Part shown: one piece after another, positions 8,945-17,407 of the stretch | Layout of the letters: each line of letters starts with the position of its first letter | Position numbering within the stretch: the first letter of the stretch is position 1 | NCBI RefSeq assembly: GCF_042665195.1 | Contig: NZ_JBHTBW010000062.1 | Coordinates: 62,001 to 126,000 of the forward strand | DNA: 64,000 bases | Direction of reading: 5' to 3' | From: Laceyella putida | GTDB lineage: Bacteria > Bacillota > Bacilli > Thermoactinomycetales > Thermoactinomycetaceae | Program-made: the position numbers and the translations under genes | The notes under the pieces: model-generated | Told to the model about the DNA's origin: nothing | The model's database searches: none | Seen by the model: the letters and a program-made list of their open reading frames with translations, nothing else

Positions 8945-9883
8945 ATGGCTATTCGTCGCAGAAAAATTTCTGTTATCGGTGCTGGATTTACCGGAAGCAC
9001 AACCGCATTGATGTTGGCGCAAAAAGAACTGGGTGACGTCGTATTGGTGGACATCCCGCAAGCGGAAGAGCCGACCAAAGGGAAAGCGTTGGATATGCTG
9101 GAAGCAAGCCCTGTGCAAGGTTTTGATGCCAATATCATCGGTACCAGCAACTATGAAGACACGAAGGATTCGGATGTGGTGATTATCACCGCCGGCCTTC
9201 CTCGCAAACCGGGAATGAGCCGTGATGATCTGGTAAATACCAACGCGAAAATCGTTCGTTCCGTAACCGAGCAAGTCGTGAAGTATTCTCCTGAATGTAT
9301 CATCGTGGTCTTGTCCAACCCGGTTGACGCGATGGCGTATGAGGCATACCGCACTTCCGGTTTCCCGAAAAACCGCGTGATCGGACAATCCGGCGTATTG
9401 GATACGGCGCGTTTCCGTACGTTTGTGGCGCAAGAGTTGAACGTGTCCGTAGAGGATGTGACCGGCTTTGTGTTGGGTGGACATGGAGATGACATGGTGC
9501 CGCTCATCCGTTACTCTTATGCCGGAGGCATCCCGCTGGCCAAATTGATTCCACAGGAGCGCCTGGACGCGATCGTAGAGCGTACGCGTAAAGGCGGCGG
9601 CGAGATCGTCAATCTCTTGAAAACGGGCAGCGCCTATTATGCACCGGCTGCTTCCCTGGTGCAAATGGCGGAAGCCATCTTGAAGGACAAGAAGCGGATT
9701 TTGCCAGCTGTCGCTTACTTGGAAGGGGAATATGGCTATTCCGACCTCTACCTTGGCGTACCAACCATTCTGGGTGGAAACGGTTTGGAAAAAGTGATTG
9801 AATTGGATTTGACCGCAGAAGAGAAAGCGGCTCTGGACCGGTCGGCCAATTCTGTACGAAACGTGATGAATGTATTAAAATAG
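8945..9883 (+). CDS. mdh: Malate dehydrogenase
   Basis: NAD-dependent oxidation of malate to oxaloacetate in the TCA cycle. The 312 residues are of the LDH-like MDH type found in Bacillus. Visible are the dinucleotide loop GAGFTGSTTA, the NAD-specifying Asp in VVLVDIPQ, the substrate arginines in LPRKPGMSRDDL, the catalytic His in LGGHGDDMVPL, and GVLDTARFRTF. AGGAGG sits 8 bases before the ATG. It is the last gene of the citZ-icd-mdh cluster. Confidence 0.97.
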   Translation: MAIRRRKISVIGAGFTGSTTALMLAQKELGDVVLVDIPQAEEPTKGKALDMLEASPVQGFDANIIGTSNYEDTKDSDVVIITAGLPRKPGMSRDDLVNTNAKIVRSVTEQVVKYSPECIIVVLSNPVDAMAYEAYRTSGFPKNRVIGQSGVLDTARFRTFVAQELNVSVEDVTGFVLGGHGDDMVPLIRYSYAGGIPLAKLIPQERLDAIVERTRKGGGEIVNLLKTGSAYYAPAASLVQMAEAILKDKKRILPAVAYLEGEYGYSDLYLGVPTILGGNGLEKVIELDLTAEEKAALDRSANSVRNVMNVLK

Positions 9884-9894
9884 AAGCAACAACG

Positions 9895-9925
9895 AATATG
9901 CCCGGGTGCGGTTCCCGGGCATATT
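9895..9925 (+). terminator. Terminator-like hairpin after mdh
   Basis: A perfect 12-bp stem AATATGCCCGGG / CCCGGGCATATT with a 7-base loop; only a short T stretch follows. Confidence 0.65.
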
Positions 9926-10000
9926 TAACAATCATATATGAAAGATTGGGAAAATACAGCAAAATGAAAGCGTATACAATACATGAAGGGGGCGGCTGGC

Positions 10001-10474
10001 TTGAGCTTAAAGGGATTGGAACCCAAGGGTAAAACGTATGAATCACTCTCATTGGGAGAGCGGATTGAGGAAACCAAAACAGTTCAATGGCGAGATGTCT
10101 TTTTATACCTGGGGTTGGCAGATGACCATAACCCATTGTTTTCACAAGGAGCCTATGCGGAACGAACCGAATTTGAGCGGGTGATCGTGCCCCCCAATGT
10201 GCTCGTTAATTGGCTTTCTGCCCTCGTGTCGATGAAGTTGCCTGGTCCGGGGAGTCTGGTGAAGGGGATGCGTTTTCATTTTCCCGATCCCTTGTTTATT
10301 GAGGAAGAAGTCGTATTAAGTTTGGAAATCTGTCGCAAACTAGATCATGAAAAGAAAATTACGCTTTTGGCCAAAGGGATGAGTGGGGCCAAAGTGGTGG
10401 CGGAAGGGGAGCTGGAGGTGCGCCCGCCACGGCCGCTTAAACCGTTGTTTAAGGACGCGTATGATAATTTCTAG
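10001..10474 (+). CDS. MaoC-like hot-dog dehydratase family protein
   Basis: About 157 residues with the MaoC/(R)-hydratase hot-dog layout: an N-terminal LGERIEETKTVQWRD segment, LYLGLADDHNPLFSQ resembling the hydratase motif with its Asp and His, and a core strand around MRFHFPDPLFIEEEVVLS. Such proteins hydrate enoyl-CoA or act as thioesterase-like domains; the substrate is unknown. The start is placed at TTG 10001, 8 bases after AAGGGGG (9986-9992); an ATG at 9983 has no ribosome-binding site. Similar genes sit between mdh and phoP in other Bacillales. Confidence 0.75.
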   Translation: MSLKGLEPKGKTYESLSLGERIEETKTVQWRDVFLYLGLADDHNPLFSQGAYAERTEFERVIVPPNVLVNWLSALVSMKLPGPGSLVKGMRFHFPDPLFIEEEVVLSLEICRKLDHEKKITLLAKGMSGAKVVAEGELEVRPPRPLKPLFKDAYDNF

Positions 10475-10487
10475 AAGGCATTTCCAC

Positions 10488-10548
10488 AGCATGGGGTGAA
10501 AGAAGAGAAATGGCCGTTTTTCTCTTCCGTCACACTCATGCTATTTTT
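10488..10548 (+). terminator. Long terminator after the MaoC-like gene
   Basis: AGCATG (10488-10493) pairs with CATGCT (10537-10542) around an inner stem GAAGAGAAA / TTTCTCTTC, followed by ATTTTTAT. Confidence 0.7.
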
Positions 10549-10564
10549 ATGGGGCGGTTTTATC

Positions 10565-10592
10565 TTTACGGATTCTTAACTTTGTTGTGTTA
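10565..10592 (+). promoter_or_regulatory. Candidate PhoP box upstream of phoP
   Basis: TTTACG, TTAACT and a poorer GTGTTA recur every 11 bases, the spacing of tandem PhoP half-sites (consensus TTNACA). Autoregulation of phoPR is known in B. subtilis. The third repeat is weak. Confidence 0.45.
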
Positions 10593-10655
10593 TGATTTTT
10601 TTTGTGAATAGAAGTTGAATTTTTTAGCAAGCATAATCGAAAGCGAGGGCATGAG

Positions 10656-11369
10656 ATGGCCAGAAAAATCTTGGTTGTGGATGATGAAGCTTCCATTGTG
10701 AAGTTGGTGCAATTCAACCTGGAAAAAGAAGGTTTTCAAGTGGATGTAGCTTATGATGGCCAAATGGCTTTAGATATGATGAAAAATGAGTTTCCCGATC
10801 TGTTGGTTTTGGATCTGATGCTTCCCAAGGTGGATGGCCTCGAAGTGTGCCGCCGTTTGCGGCAGGAGAAGAAGCATATTCCGATTCTGATGTTGACGGC
10901 GAAAACAGATGAATTTGACAAAGTGTTGGGTTTGGAGCTCGGCGCCGATGATTATATGACCAAGCCATTCAGTCCGCGCGAATTAACGGCCAGGGTCAAA
11001 GCGATTTTTCGTCGAATCGACGCCCTCAAGGGAACGGGCCATGAAGAAGAAAAAGACGCATTGATGCGAATCGGCGAATTGGTGATCGATCCGGAAGGCT
11101 ATGTGATTACAAGAAATGGCGAAGAGATCGATCTGACACCGAAAGAGTTTGAACTGCTTCTCTATATGGCCAATCATCGTGGCAAAGTGTTGTCGCGGGA
11201 TCAGCTGTTGAATGCGGTATGGAATTATGATTACATCGGCGATTCCCGCATCGTTGATGTCCATGTGAGCCACCTGCGGGATAAAATTGAAACAGATTCG
11301 CGCAATCCAATCTATATCAAAACCGTTCGCGGGATCGGCTATAAGTTTGAAGGGCCCAAGCGGGGATGA
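10656..11369 (+). CDS. phoP: Phosphate-starvation response regulator PhoP
   Basis: OmpR-type response regulator, 237 residues. The receiver domain (about 1-120) shows the acidic pair in VVDDEASIV, the phosphoacceptor Asp in LLVLDLMLPKVDG, the switch Thr in ILMLTAKTDE and the Lys in DDYMTKPFSPREL. The winged-helix domain (about 135-235) contains DLTPKEFELLLYMA and VHVSHLRDKIE, the DNA-recognition helix. It is assigned as PhoP rather than another OmpR regulator because phoR overlaps it and the pst-phoU operon lies close downstream. The ATG is preceded by a modest GAGG. Confidence 0.95.
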   Translation: MARKILVVDDEASIVKLVQFNLEKEGFQVDVAYDGQMALDMMKNEFPDLLVLDLMLPKVDGLEVCRRLRQEKKHIPILMLTAKTDEFDKVLGLELGADDYMTKPFSPRELTARVKAIFRRIDALKGTGHEEEKDALMRIGELVIDPEGYVITRNGEEIDLTPKEFELLLYMANHRGKVLSRDQLLNAVWNYDYIGDSRIVDVHVSHLRDKIETDSRNPIYIKTVRGIGYKFEGPKRG

Positions 11370-13123
11370 GATCGTTACGTGCCCGCATCACCTGGTCGTT
11401 TCTTCTATTGATCGGATGTTCTGTCTTGGGAACGGGCATTTTTGTTGCCTTATTGCTCCGCTCTTCTTATATCGATTCGCTGACCACCCGGTTGGAGACA
11501 GAAGGGAAGATGTTGGCGGAAACGATCGCGTGGACAGATGAGACTCCTAAACAGGGAGATTTTCAACATGTGGCCGAAATCTACGGGAAAGCGTTGGATG
11601 CGCACATTACCATATTTGATATGCGGGGGCGTGTATTGGGAGACTCCACAGGAAACCGCACATTGAATTTCAAGGAGTTTCCCGAGGTGGAAAATGCACT
11701 GCAAATGAAGAAAAACGATCCGACCGTGATACGAAACAACTATCTGCACGCGGCTCTCCCTGTTGAACGTGAGGGGAAAGTGGTTGGCGCGATCCGCATT
11801 TCGCTCGGGATTCAAGAAGTGAACCAATCGCTTGAGAAAGTGTGGGTTTCACTCGCATTGGGGTTGCTGATCGCATACGGTTTGGCTGGCTTCTTCAGCT
11901 CTCGCATCGCCAGCAGCGTTACGCGGCCTTTGGAAGAAATCGCCCAAGTAGCCATTGATATTACACAGAAAAAATTCCATCGCCGCGTGCAACAGACGGG
12001 AAAAGATGAAGTGGCCCATCTGGGCCAAGCCATTAACCGCATGGCCCATAGCCTGCAGAAGCAGATGGAGACGATTCGCAAGAGCGAACGCCGTTTGAAC
12101 AGCATTATCGAATCGCTCGAATCCGGGTTAATCATGATTGACGCGACAGGAAAAGTGAGTTTGGCCAACCGCTCCTTTGAACGGCTATTCGGCATTCCAG
12201 TCCAAGACATCATTGGGCGTTCTTATAATAAATTGACTTATCCTTACGATTTAACTGAGATGATTACCGAATGCGCTGAATCGGGGGAACGGATGCGCAA
12301 CGAGATTCAACTCTATTTTCCTGAAGAACGCATGTTGGAAGCCAATTTGGCTCCCATGTGGGTCGAGAAAAACGGCGTGGGTGTGGTTGTTGTCCTCCAT
12401 GATATGACCGCCATTCGCCGTTTGGAACAGTTGCGGAAAGATTTTGTGGCCAATGTGTCGCACGAGTTGAAAACGCCGATCACCTCCATCCGCGGCTTTT
12501 CGGAAACGTTGCTTGACGGGGCCATGAGTGATCCGGACACTTGCCGTGAGTTTTTGCAGATCATCAATGAAGAAAGCTTGCGGTTGCAACGATTGATTGG
12601 GGAACTCTTGGACCTGTCCAAAATCGAATCCAAGCAAATCCATTTGAAGATGGAACCGATCCGGATCGAGCAGCTGATACAATCGGTGATGAAAACGATG
12701 GAAGAACGCTTCCGCGCCAAAGAGCAACAATGGCACATCAAGATTGACGAGTCGTTTGAAGTGGAAGTGGATCATGACCGCTTTAGGCAAATTTTATTGA
12801 ATTTGCTATCCAATGCCAGCAATTACACGCCGCCCGGCGGTCACATCACCATCGAAGCGGACCGCCAGGCCGAGGAGTGGACATGCAAAGTGACCGATAC
12901 GGGAATCGGCATTCCCAAAGAAGACCTTCCGCGTGTATTTGAACGGTTTTATCGCGTCGATAAGGCGCGGGCACGCGATTCCGGCGGAACGGGGTTGGGC
13001 TTGGCGATTGTGAAACACCTGGTGGAGGCGCATCAAGGGGAGATTGAGGTAGCCAGCCAAATCGGGCGAGGCACCACATTCACTCTTACCTTCCCATTCG
13101 CAAAAAAAGACAGGAACCCTTAG
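11366..13123 (+). CDS. phoR: Phosphate-sensing histidine kinase PhoR
   Basis: Membrane sensor kinase of 585 residues that phosphorylates PhoP. Order of parts: first membrane helix (about 9-31), extracytoplasmic region (about 32-155), second membrane helix (about 157-178), HAMP linker, a PAS domain (about 245-345), HisKA with the phosphorylated His in VSHELKTPITSIRGF, and an HATPase domain with the N box LLNLLSNASNYTPPGG, G1 DTGIGIP and G2 GGTGLGLAIVK. The ATG overlaps the phoP stop by four bases, so the two are translationally coupled. Confidence 0.95.
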   Translation: MRSLRARITWSFLLLIGCSVLGTGIFVALLLRSSYIDSLTTRLETEGKMLAETIAWTDETPKQGDFQHVAEIYGKALDAHITIFDMRGRVLGDSTGNRTLNFKEFPEVENALQMKKNDPTVIRNNYLHAALPVEREGKVVGAIRISLGIQEVNQSLEKVWVSLALGLLIAYGLAGFFSSRIASSVTRPLEEIAQVAIDITQKKFHRRVQQTGKDEVAHLGQAINRMAHSLQKQMETIRKSERRLNSIIESLESGLIMIDATGKVSLANRSFERLFGIPVQDIIGRSYNKLTYPYDLTEMITECAESGERMRNEIQLYFPEERMLEANLAPMWVEKNGVGVVVVLHDMTAIRRLEQLRKDFVANVSHELKTPITSIRGFSETLLDGAMSDPDTCREFLQIINEESLRLQRLIGELLDLSKIESKQIHLKMEPIRIEQLIQSVMKTMEERFRAKEQQWHIKIDESFEVEVDHDRFRQILLNLLSNASNYTPPGGHITIEADRQAEEWTCKVTDTGIGIPKEDLPRVFERFYRVDKARARDSGGTGLGLAIVKHLVEAHQGEIEVASQIGRGTTFTLTFPFAKKDRNP

Positions 13124-13137
13124 TGGTCCTGTCTTTT
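13105..13137 (+). terminator. Terminator overlapping the phoR stop
   Basis: An 11-bp stem AAAAGACAGGA / TCCTGTCTTTT; the phoR stop codon lies in its loop. Confidence 0.75.
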
Positions 13138-13314
13138 CCTGTTATTGCCTTTCGGTCATCAAACCTTGGGGAAAGCGAAAAGGGAAACAACCAACAGCTA
13201 CCCCAAGATCTTAAGGAAGGGCAAACTATGGAATATGGGTTTGATTTGGTTTTTGAAATGGGTAATTGACTGAGATGTTCAGTTTTCGTGATAAAAGCAG
13301 CCTTTACTCTGAGC

Positions 13315-14664
13315 TTATTTCTGAATGGCAGGGGGGATACTCTGAGGGAAGTGAAATACATTTCCAGGGTCATATTCGGCTTTTACTCTGCGCAATCTGG
13401 AATAGTTTGCTCCATAGTAAACTGGCCCGGAATTTTTAATCCCCTGGTCTGGAACGTTTATATAGGACCCAACGATAAAAGGCTGGAGCTTCCGGCGTGT
13501 ATTGCGAGCAAGGGCGATATTTTTAGCGGCTTCGGATTGCTTTATCCATGAACTATTCCACTCAACGTAAAATTTTGCTTTACGCCAGAAGAACGCCGTT
13601 GCTTTGGGTGATATACGGCTTACAGCTCCGCCCCAGTTGAGGAAAAAGAATCCTGCGGCTTCCCCCTTCGCTTTCTCTAAAAATTCGCGCATAGCCTTAA
13701 TCGCCTTATCTGGGAATGGGCGCCTTGCGAAACCGGAAGAGAACTGGTTGCTGAACCTTTGAGTAAGGACTGGATCGGGAGGTAATAAAAAGTTCACTGC
13801 TTCCGGGTAAGGTAACCACCGGATTATTTTCGTCGTGGGAGTTCCGACGCTCACAACGGGCTTTAATAGGCGAACGGCCTCCGATTTTGGTCCGAGGAAC
13901 AGCCCTTCCATAGTGACAAGTCCTCCGTTTTTCGGGCCGATTTCTAAGTGGGTGCCCAGTCTCGGATCGATGGAAGGAGCCCATTGCTGCCATACTTTGA
14001 ATACCTTTTCGAATTGATTCCATGGCCAGATGATGCGAAATACTGTAGCCATGGCTGGTGCGCGATGCACTTTGAATTTGTATCTGGTGTATACCCCAAA
14101 GTTACCACCGCCACCCCCGCGGGAAGCCCACAGGAGATTAGCGTTATGATTTTTGTCGGCACGAATAACTCTTCCCTTCGCGTCAACCATTTCAAGTCCG
14201 ATCAGGTTATCGCTGAGGAGACCGATTGACCGCTGGAGCGGCCCGATTCCCCCACCAAGTGTGATGCCACCGATCCCGACAGAAGGGCTGTCACCAAAGG
14301 GAGCCATAAATCCTTGTCGTGCAAGTGTCTTCACAATTCTTCCCACTGTATTGCCCGTCTCAACAATCGCAGTTCCATTTTTTTTATTTAACCTAATTTT
14401 TTTCATATTACTTACATCGATTACAATGCCCCCGTTGACCTGAGAAAGATTTGTTTCTAACGCATGCCTTCCACTTCTGGCACGAATAGGGACATTATTC
14501 GCACGGGCCCATTTTATGGCGTTTGCTACATCTTGCGTCCTTTGGGCAAACACAAACACTTTGGGGAATCTATTAGTATGGGGATCCCAATTCTTGCGTG
14601 CACTTTCATAACCCGGATCTCCTCTAAAGATAACCCGCCCGGTTAGCTGCGTTTTTGATTTCAC
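13315..14664 (-). CDS. FAD-binding oxidase of the berberine-bridge/YgaK family
   Basis: Flavin oxidase of the p-cresol methylhydroxylase superfamily, about 449 residues. The FAD domain carries IRARSGRHALE, whose His is the usual covalent FAD attachment site. The position of the second attachment Cys (normally in a GHC motif) reads GDSPSVGIGG, so attachment is probably single. A C-terminal BBE segment YDPGNVFHFPQSIPP completes the fold. Start: GTG 14664, 9 bases from AAAGGGAG; an upstream TTG touches that site and is unlikely. No signal peptide. It interrupts phoPR-pst and faces the other way, which suggests insertion. The substrate is unknown. Confidence 0.85.
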   Translation of the reverse strand: MKSKTQLTGRVIFRGDPGYESARKNWDPHTNRFPKVFVFAQRTQDVANAIKWARANNVPIRARSGRHALETNLSQVNGGIVIDVSNMKKIRLNKKNGTAIVETGNTVGRIVKTLARQGFMAPFGDSPSVGIGGITLGGGIGPLQRSIGLLSDNLIGLEMVDAKGRVIRADKNHNANLLWASRGGGGGNFGVYTRYKFKVHRAPAMATVFRIIWPWNQFEKVFKVWQQWAPSIDPRLGTHLEIGPKNGGLVTMEGLFLGPKSEAVRLLKPVVSVGTPTTKIIRWLPYPEAVNFLLPPDPVLTQRFSNQFSSGFARRPFPDKAIKAMREFLEKAKGEAAGFFFLNWGGAVSRISPKATAFFWRKAKFYVEWNSSWIKQSEAAKNIALARNTRRKLQPFIVGSYINVPDQGIKNSGPVYYGANYSRLRRVKAEYDPGNVFHFPQSIPPAIQK

Positions 14665-14673
14665 CAATTCCAA

Positions 14674-15334
14674 CTCCCTTTGAGTAAATTATTACACATT
14701 ATCATACGTAGAACATCAGTACATGGAATGGACCAATATAGCGTACTGAGAATCTTTTTTCAAAACGTCTGGTTCGGTAAAATGTTGGCCATCGCGGAAA
14801 CACTCGGGGCGTCGTATAGATTTATTCAATGTTAAAAGGGCGCCGGTTTATGTAAGAGGGTATCACATTGAATTTGAAGTTAATGGAGAAAAGGTATTTA
14901 AAATCCAGAATGGAGAACCCCTTTCAGTGATAGCCCATCAATCAGTAGAAAAAATGGATCCTATTATATTAGAGCTTGGAAAAAATTTCGTTTAACTCTC
15001 CCCGACGCGAAAAGGTTTTTCGCATTCTTTATTCAGAAGGCTGACAAATTTGCTAGTAGGATACACAGAAAAGTTCAATTAGCGTGGTTTTTCACTTCGA
15101 CACTCCATATGAGCATATGTTTGATGTTATGGAGGAACAAAAAATAGTGGTCGAGAAAAGCATGATGTGAGAAGAATGAAACCTAGCCCGAGAAAGACGT
15201 CATTTTGACGACTTTTTTATGTCTAACATGCCAATTTTTGAAAACACGAAAGCGAAAATCAGTGGCCAATTGAATGGTCTTTTGGATGTATCGCAGATAC
15301 CGGTTGTAGTCGAAGTCATTGAAAAACGTCCTCA
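14674..15334 (+). pseudogene. Gene-poor stretch with decayed coding fragments
   Basis: No intact gene is visible. Several short frames look protein-like but lack starts or ribosome-binding sites: about 14811-14995 reads RAPVYVRGYHIEFEV and continues to LELGKNFV before a stop; about 15075-15170 reads VVFHFDTPYEHMFDVMEEQ; and an open frame from about 15180 runs to a stop at 15369-15371, including GQLNGLLDVSQIPVVVEVIE. I recognise none. They are most simply remnants of genes lost between phoPR and pst. A 50-codon protein starting at ATG 15219 cannot be excluded, but no Shine-Dalgarno precedes it. Confidence 0.4.
15193..15218 (+). terminator. Possible terminator upstream of the pst promoter
   Basis: AAAG-A-CGTCA / TGACG-A-CTTT forms a stem with one A-A mismatch and a 3-base loop, followed by TTT. 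It may insulate pst from upstream transcription. Confidence 0.4.
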
Positions 15335-15388
15335 TTTACAAAACATTAACATCGAATTTATTGTTCAATAAAAATAAAAGCTTATAGT
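15335..15388 (+). promoter_or_regulatory. PhoP-box promoter of the pst operon
   Basis: Three direct repeats TTTACA (15335), TTAACA (15346) and TTTATT (15357) are spaced exactly 11 bases apart, as in PhoP-activated promoters. They abut a TTGTTC -35 (15361-15366), a 16-base spacer and a TATAGT -10 (15383-15388). The arrangement is that expected for PhoP activation of pst under phosphate starvation. Confidence 0.8.
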
Positions 15389-15436
15389 ACAAGTGTCGCA
15401 AGGAAATCATCTGTTTTTTTTAGGGGGAAAACGCTT

Positions 15437-16378
15437 ATGTTGAAGAAGGGGCTTATTCTCGGAAGTGTTTTTACACTTGCTTTCGGTGCTCTCGTCGGTT
15501 GCGGGGGTCAAGGCAATAAAGCAACCGGCAATGGCGGAGAGAAAGAATTGACGGGCACGATTAAAATCGATGGTTCATCCACCGTCTTCCCAATCTCTCA
15601 AGCAGTGGCGGAAGAGTTTATGAAAGCAAACCCTGGTGTGAAAGTGACCGTTGGTGAATCGGGTACCGGCGGTGGCTTCAAAAAATGGGCCAGCGGCGAA
15701 ATCGATGTTGCCGATGCTTCCCGCCCAATCAAAGATGAAGAAAAAGAAGCTGCAAAACCAAACGGAATTGAGCCGATCGAAATTCCCGTTGCGTCTGACG
15801 GAATTGCAGTGGTTGTGAATAAAGAAAACACGTTCGTTGACAAGTTGACGGTTGACGAGTTGAAAAAGATCTGGGAACCCAACTCCAAAGTGAAAACCTG
15901 GAAAGATGTTCGTGACAGCTTCCCGGCGGAACCGATCAAATTGTACGGACCGGGTACCGCTTCCGGCACGTTTGACTACTTCACCAAAGAAATTGTGGGT
16001 GAAGAAGGGAAAAGCCGCACCGACTACACCCAATCCGAAGATGACAACGTATTGGTGAAAGGTGTGGAAGGGGATAAAGGCGGCTTGGGTTACTTCGGTT
16101 ACGCGTATTATGTGGAAAACAAAGACAAGTTGAAAATCGTTCCGATCGATGCGGGCAAAGGAGCGGTTGAGCCAAGCGAAAAAACGATTAACGATGGCAC
16201 TTACGCACCGCTGTCCCGTCCGATTTTCATCTACCCAAGCAACAAATCTATGCAGAAGCCCGAAGTGAAAGAGTTCGTGAAGTTCTATCTGGAAACGGCA
16301 AAAGATCTTGTTAAAGAAGTTGGCTATGTCCCGCTGCCGGATGCGAAGTATCAAGAAGGTCTGGGTAAAGTGAAATAA
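15437..16378 (+). CDS. pstS: Phosphate ABC transporter substrate-binding lipoprotein
   Basis: Extracytoplasmic phosphate receptor that delivers phosphate to PstCA. The 313 residues start with a lipoprotein signal whose lipobox is LVGC (Cys about 22). The mature part has the PstS signatures IKIDGSSTVFPISQAVAEEF, ESGTGGGFKKW and GPGTASGTFDYF that coordinate phosphate through main-chain and Ser/Thr contacts. AGGGGG lies 9 bases before the ATG. It is first of pstSCAB-phoU; a hairpin with a T-run just downstream probably lowers expression of the genes behind it. Confidence 0.96.
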   Translation: MLKKGLILGSVFTLAFGALVGCGGQGNKATGNGGEKELTGTIKIDGSSTVFPISQAVAEEFMKANPGVKVTVGESGTGGGFKKWASGEIDVADASRPIKDEEKEAAKPNGIEPIEIPVASDGIAVVVNKENTFVDKLTVDELKKIWEPNSKVKTWKDVRDSFPAEPIKLYGPGTASGTFDYFTKEIVGEEGKSRTDYTQSEDDNVLVKGVEGDKGGLGYFGYAYYVENKDKLKIVPIDAGKGAVEPSEKTINDGTYAPLSRPIFIYPSNKSMQKPEVKEFVKFYLETAKDLVKEVGYVPLPDAKYQEGLGKVK

Positions 16379-16421
16379 TCCGGAATACCGCACGCCATGG
16401 AAGTTGGGGCCTCTTTCCCAC

Positions 16422-16447
16422 AACGGGGAAGGGGTACCCGTTTTTCT
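16422..16447 (+). terminator. Intra-operon attenuator between pstS and pstC
   Basis: AACGGG (16422-16427) pairs with CCCGTT (16437-16442) and runs into TTTC. This weak terminator would let pstS, the abundant receptor, outnumber the membrane components. Confidence 0.5.
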
Positions 16448-16477
16448 TGTGTTTTTACGATAGAAAGGGGAGGTATC

Positions 16478-17407
16478 ATGTCCCAGTTGGCGGAAAGAAA
16501 AAATTTTTTTCGCAAGGAAAAGACTTGGAAAACGAAAATGGAATCCCTGATACCGGGGTTTTTGCTTGTTTGTGGCTTGATTTCGGTGCTTACCACCGTG
16601 GGGATCGTGTTCACACTCATTAAAGAAACGGCCTCTTTTTTTGCAGAAGTACCGTTTGTCGAATTTATTACGGGTACAAAGTGGACTGCATTGTTCAGTG
16701 AAGATCAACGTGAATTTGGAATCTTGCCTCTCTTGGTGGGCTCCCTGCAAATCACCCTCGGGGCGGCGATTGTGGCCTTGCCCCTCGGGATTGGGAGTGC
16801 GATTTATTTAAGTGAATATGCGCCTGACCGCATCCGCCGAATCATCAAACCCATTTTGGAGGTGCTGGCGGGGATTCCAACGATTGTGTACGGATACTTT
16901 GGCATCACGTTTGTCACGCCATTATTGCGCAACCTCTTTCCCGGCATGGATTTTTTCAATGCGTTAAGCGCCAGCTTGGTCGTTGGCTTCATGATTCTGC
17001 CGATGATTGCCAGTCTCAGTGAAGATGCGATGCGGGCGGTGCCGCGCAATATTCGCGAAGCGGCATACGGCTTGGGTTCCACCCGTTTGGAAGTCTCTTT
17101 GAAAGTGGTGTTGCCCGCGGCGTTATCCGGAATCGTGGCTTCTTTCGTATTGGCCTTGTCCCGGGCGGTTGGTGAAACGATGGCTGTTACGATTGTCGCG
17201 GGTTCCACGCCGAACTTGTCGTTCAGTTACTTTGAATCAATCCAAACAATGACCGCGTTCATGGTTCAGGCGGCAACGGGGGATATCTCTTACCATAGCT
17301 TGTCCTATTATTCCATTTATGCGGTGGGAGCCACTTTATTTGTCATTACGTTGATCATGAATTTGTTGGCGCTGTATATCTCGCGCCGCTATAAGGAGGA
17401 ATATTGA
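16478..17407 (+). CDS. pstC: Phosphate ABC transporter permease PstC
   Basis: Inner-membrane subunit of the high-affinity phosphate importer. The start is ATG 16478, directly behind AAGGGGAGGT, giving 309 residues (MSQLAERKNFF); a longer in-frame reading would run through the pstS-pstC hairpin. Six hydrophobic segments are visible, and the cytoplasmic EAA loop reads REAAYGLGSTRLEVSLKVVLP, the contact with PstB. PstA overlaps its stop by one base. Confidence 0.95.
   Translation: MSQLAERKNFFRKEKTWKTKMESLIPGFLLVCGLISVLTTVGIVFTLIKETASFFAEVPFVEFITGTKWTALFSEDQREFGILPLLVGSLQITLGAAIVALPLGIGSAIYLSEYAPDRIRRIIKPILEVLAGIPTIVYGYFGITFVTPLLRNLFPGMDFFNALSASLVVGFMILPMIASLSEDAMRAVPRNIREAAYGLGSTRLEVSLKVVLPAALSGIVASFVLALSRAVGETMAVTIVAGSTPNLSFSYFESIQTMTAFMVQAATGDISYHSLSYYSIYAVGATLFVITLIMNLLALYISRRYKEEY

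Noticed and set aside
16397..16477. N-terminal extension of pstC
   Set aside because: It reads through the pstS-pstC hairpin and ignores the strong AGGGGAGGT at 16466-16473.
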